From positions 1 to 30,451 of the forward strand of contig SOIA01000094.1 in the NCBI GenBank assembly GCA_004378665.1: a stretch of DNA of 30,451 nt, given 5' to 3'. Numbering within the stretch: position 1 is the stretch's first letter; each line of letters starts with the position of its first letter. Positions 1 through 7,220 of this stretch are shown in pieces. Position numbers and translations under genes: made by a program. The notes beneath the pieces were generated by a model. That model made no database searches. It was not told where the DNA came from and saw nothing but the letters and a program-made list of their open reading frames with translations. Source of the stretch: Candidatus Aminicenantota bacterium (GTDB lineage: Bacteria; Acidobacteriota; Aminicenantia; Aminicenantales; Aminicenantaceae).

Positions 1-91
1 TGAACTCCACCGTGTCCTTCTCCTGCCCCCAGAAGAAACACACGAATGCAAACATCAATGCGAATAAAACGAAAAACTTTCTCCCCTTCAC
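1..91 (-). CDS. N-terminal fragment of an exported protein (runs off the window)
   Basis: The reverse strand has a GTG start at 91 preceded by AAGGAG at 98-103, six bases away. It opens a reading frame of 30 codons to the window edge with no stop. The peptide starts VKGRKFF, continues with a hydrophobic core rich in Phe, Leu, Ala and Val, then turns polar (GQEKDTVEF). That is the pattern of a Sec signal peptide followed by a mature domain. Nothing is visible of the mature protein, so no function can be given. The strong ribosome site and signal peptide make a real gene likely. Confidence 0.6.
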   Translation of the reverse strand, partial: MKGRKFFVLFALMFAFVCFFWGQEKDTVEF

Positions 92-127
92 CTTAATCTC
101 CTTGTTGGCTGCTCGAAAGCGCCACTT

Positions 128-154
128 ATTTTAACACATTTGTGTCGAACTCAA
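128..154 (-). promoter_or_regulatory. Possible promoter with a dyad in its spacer, for the gene starting at 91
   Basis: On the reverse strand TTGAGT (149-154) and TAAAAT (128-133) could be -35 and -10 boxes, though the 15-base spacer is short. The spacer contains a perfect inverted repeat, ACACA-TT-TGTGT read on the plus strand (134-145), which could be an operator. The boxes lie 37-60 bases upstream of the GTG start at 91. The assignment rests on sequence alone. Confidence 0.3.
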
Positions 155-270
155 TATAATAAATTTAGTTTTTTACTTTGATCTTTATGATTAGATGCTT
201 CTGTTCGGCTGCGATTTGATCATTCTGGTCCGAAATCCAATTTTTCAGAAATCATCCCGTGAGTTCTGAG

Positions 271-1548
271 CTAGAATTCATAAGTGATGTAAGTCCCGAT
301 AAATCCTCTTTTCCTGTTCTCCCAATAATAATTCGACTCCCTCTCCCAGAAATTCACCACGATCCCTATTCCTGTGTTCTCTATGATCCTGAAGGCCAGA
401 CCGACCGAATGATTCCGGTATCTATCCCTCCTTAAAATCTCCTCATAGCTTCCATCAGGCATTCTCACCGACACCGGTTCTGGATACCTGGTCTTTGCGC
501 GGCTTAAATCATAATCCATTCTTAAAAATCGTGTAAGGTAGAAAGATATCCCGACACCATACCGGTCTTCAGTGAAGTATATATTGTTCGTCCAGTAGGA
601 AAAATGACAATCGTATTCGGAGCTCAGTCGGATGCCGAAACGCCACAGCCTGAAATTCAGCCGTGTGTTTCCCACCAATCCTGAAAAACTTTCTTTGTCT
701 TCTACCCGAGGAATCAGCTTCTTATAGCCGACTGAAAGGATTCCTCCTACACTGCCCAACCGGGGGAAGCGGACCCCCGTGTAAACCTGGTAGGAATAGG
801 AATCCCGCCAACGAGATTCGGGATACTCAAACTCATAGTCTGTGTGTCCGACCGTGGTAAAAAAGAAACTCTTCGCGAATATCCTGTAATAAAACTCAAA
901 GATACCGCCGGTCTCTGTGCGGTTTAAATCACGGGACAGGTATATTTCCTCTCCAGGTTGAGTCACATCCTCATAACTGAATTTTCCGGTAAATCCGGAA
1001 AGGCCGAATGAGGATTTTCGGGCTGTTTCATAAAACAACTGGCCGCTGTAGCTGCTAATCATTTCATTCGCACGGACATCAAACTCACTCGTTGCCCGCC
1101 GCCTATGATCTCTGTAATAATACTTTCCTGAAATAACGAAACGGTTGAGAAAGAGAAGCTTAAATTCAGTAGAGAGCATGTTATTCCATCTTCGTTCTCT
1201 TTTTTCCTCATGGTAATATACATATTCCGGGTTTTCCACGAGCGAGAGGATCAAATAATCTCGAAAAAGTAAATACGCTTGGATCTCCGGCGAAAAAGTT
1301 GCGGTGAAATCAGAAACAGGATCGTTATCCTCGTGTTGATAATAGACATTGCTGTCATAACCGACATTCTTGAATCGAATAACCGGAGTTATCCCGAGGG
1401 GGCCGATTTTAAACCTGATCCTTTCCTTGATCTGTTCAAGAGTTGATACGAATGATTGGTAGCTCTGCCCGCAAACGGATAATGAAGGCAGGAAGAGGAG
1501 GAGAAAGATGGCGACTCGGCAGAATGCTGCGGAAAATGACCTTTTCAT
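271..1548 (-). CDS. Outer-membrane beta-barrel protein
   Basis: The 425-residue product has a Sec signal peptide (about residues 1-27, hydrophobic core AIFLLLFLPSLS, then CGQ). After it come many alternating polar/aromatic strands rich in Tyr, Phe and Arg, and the chain ends YITYEF. A terminal Phe is the usual recognition residue for the BAM insertion machine. The early motif VGYDSNVYY resembles the opening strand of BBP2-type barrels found with exopolysaccharide export genes, but no polysaccharide genes are near. No clear ribosome site precedes the ATG. The gene diverges from apgM. It is probably an integral outer-membrane protein; cargo or partner is unknown. Confidence 0.7.
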   Translation of the reverse strand: MKRSFSAAFCRVAIFLLLFLPSLSVCGQSYQSFVSTLEQIKERIRFKIGPLGITPVIRFKNVGYDSNVYYQHEDNDPVSDFTATFSPEIQAYLLFRDYLILSLVENPEYVYYHEEKRERRWNNMLSTEFKLLFLNRFVISGKYYYRDHRRRATSEFDVRANEMISSYSGQLFYETARKSSFGLSGFTGKFSYEDVTQPGEEIYLSRDLNRTETGGIFEFYYRIFAKSFFFTTVGHTDYEFEYPESRWRDSYSYQVYTGVRFPRLGSVGGILSVGYKKLIPRVEDKESFSGLVGNTRLNFRLWRFGIRLSSEYDCHFSYWTNNIYFTEDRYGVGISFYLTRFLRMDYDLSRAKTRYPEPVSVRMPDGSYEEILRRDRYRNHSVGLAFRIIENTGIGIVVNFWERESNYYWENRKRGFIGTYITYEF

Positions 1549-1739
1549 TTTATATGATCATCAAATGAGTCAGACTGTGCCGACTGAAGCGAAGACCTCA
1601 TCCCCATAAAATCTCTGTACACACTGTTGAAATAATGTTCCCGTATAGCCAGGAAGTTCCTATAGTTTAAAATCGTAATTCTTAGATTACAAGAATATTT
1701 TTCAAATATTTATCTTTGGAGTCAGACACCAATTGATAA

Positions 1740-1768
1740 TTGACTTCGATTCATCATTATTCTATATT
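1740..1768 (+). promoter_or_regulatory. Sigma-70-type promoter of apgM
   Basis: TTGACT (1740-1745) and TATATT (1763-1768) are separated by exactly 17 bases. Transcription would be expected to start near 1774-1776, only two to four bases before the ATG at 1778, so the mRNA would be practically leaderless. Just upstream lies an AT-rich dyad, AATATTT-TTC-AAATATT at 1694-1710, which could be an UP element or an operator. Confidence 0.6.
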
Positions 1769-1777
1769 TGTCTTGCT

Positions 1778-2980
1778 ATGGACTGGGAAACGATCGCTCG
1801 AGAAATAAGCGTAAAAACCGACTCAAAGATCATTCTCTTTGTCATGGATGGCCTGGGCGGTCTGCCCATCGACGGGAAGACTGAGCTCGAGGCCGCCCGC
1901 ACTCCCAGCCTTGACCGCCTCGCCGCGCAGAGCGCCTGCGGCTTGACCGATCCTGTGTTCATGGGAATCACTCCCGGGAGCGGCCCGGCCCATCTGTCTC
2001 TCTTCGGGTATGATCCCACAAAATACATCCTCGGGCGAGGGATCCTGGAAGCCCTTGGGAGTGGAGTCGAAGTGGGAAAGAATGACCTGGTGGCCAGGGG
2101 AAATTTTGCAACACTCAAGGAGGGCCTGATAGTCGACCGCAGAGCCGGTAGGATCCCCACAAGCGAGAATGAAAAACTCTGCCGGAAAATCAATGATTCT
2201 TTGAAAGAAGTCGACGGAGTAAAAGTCTCTCTTTTTCCCGGGAAAGAGCACCGGTTCGTCGTGAAGTTCACGGCAGGCGGACTCTCGGATGCGCTTTCCG
2301 ACGCGGATCCTCAAAAAGAAAACCAACCCGGAGTCCCGGCCAAAGCCCTTTCTCAGGAAGCGGAGAAAGCGGCCCGTGCCGCAAACACCTTCATCGATTG
2401 TGTGACGGAAATCCTGAAGGATTCTCCGAACGCCAACACCGTCCTTTTGAGGGGATTCTCCGGATTTCCCTCTCTTCCCACATGGAGCGAGCTTTATAAG
2501 GTCAACGCCGTGGCTATCGCGAATTATCCGATGTACAGGGGACTGGCGAAGCTCGTCGGGATGGAAATCCTGGATGTCGGGCCGAACGTGTCCGATCTTT
2601 TTGACGCGCTGGAAAAACATTATAAGGATCACGACTTCTTTTATGTTCATTTGAAAAAAACGGATTCTGCGGGCGAAGACGGAAATTTTGAAGCAAAAAA
2701 GGAAGCCATCGAGGAGGCTGACAGATACATCCCCCGCCTGCTGGCCCTGAAGCCGGAAGTCCTGGTCGTGACTTCCGACCATTCCACGCCTTCTCTTTTA
2801 AAATCTCACTCCTGGCACCCCAATCCTTTCCTTCTTTTCTCAAAAACTTCCCAACCCGATGACGTGGCCCGGTTTTCCGAAAAGGAGTGCAGCCGGGGAT
2901 TCCTGGGGAGGTTTCAAGCTACCTACGCCATGCCCCTGATGCTGGCGCATGCCGGCAAGCTCAAGAAATTCGGGGCCTGA
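1778..2980 (+). CDS. apgM: 2,3-bisphosphoglycerate-independent phosphoglycerate mutase, archaeal type
   Basis: This enzyme interconverts 3- and 2-phosphoglycerate in glycolysis and gluconeogenesis in the cytoplasm. The 400-residue chain has the alkaline-phosphatase-superfamily core: VMDGLGG near residues 22-28 (metal-binding Asp24), TPGSGPAHLSLFGYDP with the likely nucleophile Ser68, and C-terminal metal motifs SDHSTP and HSWHP. Length and motifs fit the archaeal/ApgM family rather than the longer bacterial GpmI. The frame is open upstream to a TTG at 1733, but that start lies inside the promoter, so the ATG at 1778 (MDWETIAREI) is chosen. No ribosome site is visible. The mutase is common in anaerobic bacteria. 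Confidence 0.93.
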   Translation: MDWETIAREISVKTDSKIILFVMDGLGGLPIDGKTELEAARTPSLDRLAAQSACGLTDPVFMGITPGSGPAHLSLFGYDPTKYILGRGILEALGSGVEVGKNDLVARGNFATLKEGLIVDRRAGRIPTSENEKLCRKINDSLKEVDGVKVSLFPGKEHRFVVKFTAGGLSDALSDADPQKENQPGVPAKALSQEAEKAARAANTFIDCVTEILKDSPNANTVLLRGFSGFPSLPTWSELYKVNAVAIANYPMYRGLAKLVGMEILDVGPNVSDLFDALEKHYKDHDFFYVHLKKTDSAGEDGNFEAKKEAIEEADRYIPRLLALKPEVLVVTSDHSTPSLLKSHSWHPNPFLLFSKTSQPDDVARFSEKECSRGFLGRFQATYAMPLMLAHAGKLKKFGA

Positions 2981-2994
2981 AATCTCGTATCTTG

Positions 2995-3023
2995 TTGACA
3001 ATAATTGAGTTATATTATAGAAT
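2995..3023 (+). promoter_or_regulatory. Sigma-70-type promoter of the amidase operon
   Basis: A perfect TTGACA (2995-3000) and TAGAAT (3018-3023) are separated by 17 bases, directly after the apgM stop. The predicted start, near 3029-3031, leaves only six to eight bases before the ATG at 3037. This supports a separate transcription unit for the amidase, DUF362 and ferredoxin genes. Confidence 0.65.
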
Positions 3024-3036
3024 ATACAGGCTTGCG

Positions 3037-4188
3037 ATGAGGAAAAAAGAGAGGGCGATTTTCACGGTATTCTTGTGGCTTGTTTTTCTCGTCTTCCCGT
3101 CTCCTTCCCATCCCGACTCAAGGGTCGAGATCCACAAGCTTCGACATCACGTTCATCCGTCATTCACCAGAGTTGTCGTTGAAATCGGGAAAGTGAGAGA
3201 ATTTAACTACAACGAGCTCAAGTCTCCGGACCGGGTTTATGTGGATATCTACCAGGCTAAACTGAATGCCATCTTGCACAACCATGCATACCCAATAAAA
3301 AGTGACTACCTCAGCCAGATTCGCATCGCGCAAAAAGTCCACTCCACCGTGCGCGTGGTGGTGGACCTGGATTTCAACAAAGCCTATTATCGCGTCTGGC
3401 ATCTCCCTGATCCTTTCAGGATCATCATCGATGTCTATCCCAAAGAATCCCCTGTTCTTCCTCCTCCTCCCAAATTGAAGACCAGCATAATCCGCCAGTT
3501 GGGCCTGGGAATCCAGAGAGTTGTCATCGATCCCGGTCACGGGGGAAAAGATCCCGGCTGTATCGGGAAAAAAGGGCTCCAGGAGAAAGAGGTCGTTCTC
3601 GATGTCTGCCACCGTCTGAAAACACTCCTGGAATCCTTAGGGCTGGAAGTGATCATGACCAGAGAAACTGATATTTATCTTGACCCTGAAACCCGGACTG
3701 TGGTGGCCAACCAGAAACAGGCCGACCTGTTCATCTCCATCCACGCAAACGCCAGCCGCAACAGGAAGCTTTCCGGGGCCGAGACATTTTTCCTCAACCT
3801 CAGCCAGGATCCTTCGGTTGTCGAAACAGCCGCCCGCGAGAACGCCACTTCCACAAAGAGCATCAGCGAGATGAGGGAGACCATCCAAAAAATCCTCCAG
3901 AACACGAAAATTCCTGAATCCAAAGAACTCGCTCATACAGTCCAGCGAAACCTGGTGAAAAGCCTCTCTCAAAAATACAGCGGCGTGAAAGACCTGGGCG
4001 TCAAGGGAGGCCCTTTCTGGGTTTTGATCGGAGCGGAGGTGCCTTCGGTTCTCGTCGAAATCTCTTTTTTAAGTAACCCGACAGAAGAAGAAAGGCTCGG
4101 GCAGTCTGCATACCGTCAGACTATTGCCCATGGAATCTATCAAGGGATCATTGCCTACAAAAGCACATTAGAGAAAGGAATAGACTGA
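3037..4188 (+). CDS. amiC: N-acetylmuramoyl-L-alanine amidase with AMIN domain
   Basis: It cleaves the bond between N-acetylmuramic acid and L-Ala of peptidoglycan in the periplasm, usually during cell separation. From the ATG at 3037 the chain is 383 residues: a signal peptide (about 1-25), an AMIN domain (about 28-135) that normally targets septal peptidoglycan, a Pro-rich linker, and an Amidase_3 domain (about 158-375). Zinc ligands are seen in DPGHGG (His168), the EK motif (Glu183) and ISIHANA (His236). The catalytic Glu is in LVEISFLSN (Glu341). The frame is open further upstream, but that part overlaps apgM and the promoter. The stop overlaps the next ATG by one base. The AmiC name is by domain layout. 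Confidence 0.88.
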   Translation: MRKKERAIFTVFLWLVFLVFPSPSHPDSRVEIHKLRHHVHPSFTRVVVEIGKVREFNYNELKSPDRVYVDIYQAKLNAILHNHAYPIKSDYLSQIRIAQKVHSTVRVVVDLDFNKAYYRVWHLPDPFRIIIDVYPKESPVLPPPPKLKTSIIRQLGLGIQRVVIDPGHGGKDPGCIGKKGLQEKEVVLDVCHRLKTLLESLGLEVIMTRETDIYLDPETRTVVANQKQADLFISIHANASRNRKLSGAETFFLNLSQDPSVVETAARENATSTKSISEMRETIQKILQNTKIPESKELAHTVQRNLVKSLSQKYSGVKDLGVKGGPFWVLIGAEVPSVLVEISFLSNPTEEERLGQSAYRQTIAHGIYQGIIAYKSTLEKGID

Positions 4189-5075
4189 TGAAAAGAAGAG
4201 AGTTTATCAAGGACCTGGCTCTGGGAAGTCTTCTATTCAAATTTCAACCGGACCTTTTCGCTCAAGGCCAGAAGTTTCCTGATTTGGCCTGGATTAAAGG
4301 TGAATCCCCGGCGCAAATCACAAAGGAAGCGATTTCCTCTTTGGGCGGAATCCAGCGATTCGTCTCCAAAGGAGACGTCGTTATAGTGAAACCGAACATC
4401 GGGTGGGACAGAACGCCCAAGCAGGCCGCCTGCACAAACCCTCAGGTCGTCAAAACGCTCGTCGAGCTCTCCCTCGGAGCCGGAGCGAAGGAAGTCAAAG
4501 TCATCGATAATCCCTGCAATCCGGCCCAGAGAACCTATGCCCGTTCGGGCATCGCCGCTGCCGCCAAAGAAGCCGGAGGAAAAGTGCTCTTTCCCAATCC
4601 CCACAAGCTGAAGAAGATGAGCCTCAACGGAAAATGGCTCAAGGAATGGGAAGTGTATACGGATTTTGTTGAGGCGGACAAGATCATCAACGTGCCCATC
4701 GCTAAAACACACAGTCTCTCGAGGCTGACCATGGGCATGAAAAACTGGCTGGGTGCTCTGGGAGGAAATCGCAATCAGCTCCACCAGAAGCTTGATCAAG
4801 TGATGATCGACCTCGCAGCTTTTTTCAAGCCCTGCCTGACCGTGATGGACGGCTACCGGATTCTCATCCGGAACGGTCCGCAGGGAGGCCGGCTTTCAGA
4901 TGTCGAACTCTTCAAGACAGTGGTGGCCGGAGTGGATTACGTGGCTGTCGATGCCGCCGGCGCGACGTTCTTTGATATTCAACCCCAAGACCTCCCATAT
5001 CTTCAGATCGCCCATCAGATGGGAGTTGGAGAGATCAACCTGGAGAAGCTCAAAATTGAAAAAAGAACGGTCTAA
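4188..5075 (+). CDS. DUF362 protein with Tat-type signal
   Basis: The 295-residue product matches the DUF362 family, whose biochemical role is poorly defined and which often sits next to ferredoxin genes. Recognisable stretches are VIVKPNIGWDR, the IINVPIAKTHSLSRLTMGMKN segment (about 165-185) and the C-terminal VDYVAVDAAGA. The N terminus KRREFIKDLALG fits a twin-arginine motif (RRxFIK), suggesting export in a folded, perhaps cofactor-bearing state. The ATG overlaps the amidase TGA by one base, with AAGGA eight bases upstream. The following ferredoxin gene starts inside this gene's 3' end. Electron transfer with that partner is an inference from context. Confidence 0.8.
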   Translation: MKRREFIKDLALGSLLFKFQPDLFAQGQKFPDLAWIKGESPAQITKEAISSLGGIQRFVSKGDVVIVKPNIGWDRTPKQAACTNPQVVKTLVELSLGAGAKEVKVIDNPCNPAQRTYARSGIAAAAKEAGGKVLFPNPHKLKKMSLNGKWLKEWEVYTDFVEADKIINVPIAKTHSLSRLTMGMKNWLGALGGNRNQLHQKLDQVMIDLAAFFKPCLTVMDGYRILIRNGPQGGRLSDVELFKTVVAGVDYVAVDAAGATFFDIQPQDLPYLQIAHQMGVGEINLEKLKIEKRTV

Positions 5076-6651
5076 AAAATACAGGCTCATCCAGGCCCTA
5101 CGGATTCTCAGTCAAACGGTTTTCTTCGTCATCTTTTTTTATCTGCTGCTCGGGACTCGCTTCCCCGGCGGAGATTACATCGGACGTGTGGAGATCTTTT
5201 TCCACTTTGACCCTCTTCTCGCCCTGACTACGTTCATCGCTTCCCGCACAATTTTTGTCTCTTTTGTCTTCGCCGCCCTGACCGTTATCCTCACTTTTAC
5301 TCTGGGGCGCGTGGCCTGCGGGTGGGTGTGTCCTCTCGGTTCAATCCATCAAGCCTTTTCTTTTCTCTTCAAGAGATCGAAACTTCTCCAACCGAAGAGA
5401 CCCAAAGACAACTGGACGGCCTGGAAGTACTATATCCTGGGATTCATCCTCGTGGGAACGCTTTTCTCGTTGAACCTGGCCGGGATCCTTGATCCTTTCT
5501 CTCTGCTCTACCGCTCGTTCGTAACAGGAATCCTGCCTGCCGCGAACTACGGTTTTTCTGCCTTCATCGGATTCCTCTACACGATCCACTTTTTTCCCAT
5601 GGGTGATAGCCTTGTCCAATTCCAGCAGAACCTGGCCGTGAATTCCGTATTTCTCCAGGGATTCTTTATCGGCACACTTTTTATCGGTATCATCCTTCTC
5701 AATCTTTCCAGAGAAAGATTCTGGTGCCGTTATCTCTGCCCATTAGGAGCCTTCCTCGGCCTCACCTCGCGCTGGAATGTGATCAAACTTAAAATCGACG
5801 CCAAAAAATGCATCGAGTGCCACCTCTGCAACATTCACTGTGAAACCCAGGCCAATCCCTTTCCTGTAAAAGGATGGAAAAGCTCGGAGTGTGTCTACTG
5901 TTTCACCTGCAGCGCCATCTGCCCGACGAGCGCCATGGAATTTCCAATCAAACCCAAACCCGAGGAGATTAAAAAAGTCGACCTCTCCCGGAGAAAGCTC
6001 ATCTTCGCATCGCTCATGGGATTACTCGCTGTTCCCTTTTTCCGCCTTTCTCCTTCAACGAAACGCGCCTCTCCAAAATTGATCAGGCCTCCCGGAGCGC
6101 TGCCCGAGGAACAGTTCCTCCAGAAGTGCGTCAAATGCAGCGAGTGCATGAAGGTCTGCCCGACAAACGGCCTTCAGCCGGCCTTAACGGAAGCCGGCCC
6201 CGAAGGAATCTGGACTCCTATACTGGTCCCTGAGATTGGCTATTGTGAGTACTACTGTTCCCTTTGCTCTCAGGTCTGCCCGACAGGCGCCATACAGGAG
6301 CTCGCCATAGAGGAAAAAACGAAAGTGGTAATCGGGCTGGCGTGGGTCGATAAAAACAGGTGTATTCCTTATGACTTAGGGACTCCCTGCATCGTCTGCG
6401 AGGAACACTGCCCCACCTCTCCAAAAGCGATAAAGCTGGTGAAAACAGAAGTCAAGCTCCCGGATGGAACAATCCAGACTCCATTGGCTCCTGTTGTCGA
6501 CACAGACCTCTGCATCGGGTGCGGGATTTGTGAGAACAAGTGTCCGGTTGTGGACAAACCGGCTATCTATGTGACGAGCGTGGGAGAAAGCCGGTCTGAA
6601 AGAAACCAGCTCCTCCTTGACCTGATCAAGGAAGACTCAGGCCCTTACTGA
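5056..6651 (+). CDS. NapH-like membrane ferredoxin fused to a NapG-like polyferredoxin
   Basis: The 531-residue product has several N-terminal membrane segments with the NapH-type CGWVCPLG and CRYLCPLGA motifs. Two [4Fe-4S] motifs follow (from Cys252, CIECHLC, and CVYCFTC). Next comes SRRKLIFASLMGLL (from Ser311), a twin-arginine-like membrane segment. The C-terminal ferredoxin region has four Cys clusters (CVKCSEC at 358, CEYYCSLC, CIVCEEHC, CIGCGIC at 486). This is NapH and NapG order in one chain, usually separate quinol-dehydrogenase-type subunits. No ATG suits the start. TTG at 5056, with GGAG ten bases upstream, overlaps the DUF362 end by 20 bases; the start is uncertain. No nap reductase is nearby, so the electron acceptor is unknown. 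Confidence 0.82.
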   Translation: MKKERSKKYRLIQALRILSQTVFFVIFFYLLLGTRFPGGDYIGRVEIFFHFDPLLALTTFIASRTIFVSFVFAALTVILTFTLGRVACGWVCPLGSIHQAFSFLFKRSKLLQPKRPKDNWTAWKYYILGFILVGTLFSLNLAGILDPFSLLYRSFVTGILPAANYGFSAFIGFLYTIHFFPMGDSLVQFQQNLAVNSVFLQGFFIGTLFIGIILLNLSRERFWCRYLCPLGAFLGLTSRWNVIKLKIDAKKCIECHLCNIHCETQANPFPVKGWKSSECVYCFTCSAICPTSAMEFPIKPKPEEIKKVDLSRRKLIFASLMGLLAVPFFRLSPSTKRASPKLIRPPGALPEEQFLQKCVKCSECMKVCPTNGLQPALTEAGPEGIWTPILVPEIGYCEYYCSLCSQVCPTGAIQELAIEEKTKVVIGLAWVDKNRCIPYDLGTPCIVCEEHCPTSPKAIKLVKTEVKLPDGTIQTPLAPVVDTDLCIGCGICENKCPVVDKPAIYVTSVGESRSERNQLLLDLIKEDSGPY

Positions 6652-6659
6652 TTTTTCTT

Positions 6660-7076
6660 TTACTCTACGATCTTGAAGCCTAAGGTCTGCAGCACCTCTC
6701 CGTTGGGACCGATCACATCCACGTGCCAGTCTCCGACCCATCCATGCCAGATGTTTTTCGATGTCCATGTGCGCCAGCTGGCGGCTTCCACAGGCAGATT
6801 CCACCTGAAAATTTCTTCGTCCTTATAGTACCAGATATGTGTGATCTCGATCGGCTCCTGAGCTCCGACAATCTTTGTGTAGCAGAAGAGTTTTCCGACA
6901 GTCGCTTCGAATTCAGTCCCTTCTCCTATGGGTTCCCTGTCCTGGACATCCCGGCAAATGACGCCCTTTTCCACCTTTACCGTAGGCTCTTCCTGGGTTT
7001 TAGCTTCCGCAGCCTGGTAAAAAGAAAATGAAGCCAGTACAGCCAATGCAAAAAGGATTGAAAAAAGTTTTTTCAT
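6660..7076 (-). CDS. Exported DUF2914 protein
   Basis: The 138-residue product has a clear Sec signal peptide (MKKLFSILFALAVLASF, cleavage near AEA). It then has a domain with ITHIWYYKDEEIF, WRTWTSKNI and the closing GDWHVDVIGPNG, which is the DUF2914 pattern. The family has no established function; it is a small beta-rich periplasmic or extracellular domain. The ATG at 7076 is chosen because AAAGGAGG lies seven bases upstream; an open frame continues to 7112 without such support. The gene stands alone, with its stop eight bases from the stop of the convergent ferredoxin gene. Confidence 0.8.
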   Translation of the reverse strand: MKKLFSILFALAVLASFSFYQAAEAKTQEEPTVKVEKGVICRDVQDREPIGEGTEFEATVGKLFCYTKIVGAQEPIEITHIWYYKDEEIFRWNLPVEAASWRTWTSKNIWHGWVGDWHVDVIGPNGEVLQTLGFKIVE

Positions 7077-7136
7077 TGAGGCCCTCCTTTCCAGGATGAT
7101 ACGATTACTCATGTTTTTTTACCCTAAGTTGCGTCA

Positions 7137-7165
7137 AATGTAGCACAAATCAAAGTGTTTGACAA
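7137..7165 (-). promoter_or_regulatory. Promoter of the DUF2914 gene
   Basis: On the reverse strand TTGTCA (7160-7165) and TACATT (7137-7142) are separated by 17 bases. The leader to the ATG at 7076 would be about 50 bases and carries the strong AAAGGAGG site. A dyad ATCAAG-CC-CTTGAT (7175-7188) lies ten bases upstream of the -35 box and could bind a regulator. Confidence 0.5.
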
Positions 7166-7220
7166 TAGCAAAGAATCAAGCCCTTGATAGTATGGCTTTA
7201 GAAATGCTTCCGAATGAGTT

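Noticed and set aside
1823..2782. A 319-codon reverse-strand open frame inside apgM
   Set aside because: It lies wholly antisense to a gene with clear catalytic motifs, has no recognisable domain or ribosome site, and is explained by codon bias of the real gene.
2887..3036. Extended N terminus of the amidase reaching into apgM
   Set aside because: It would cover the apgM end and a consensus promoter; the ATG at 3037 gives a proper signal peptide.
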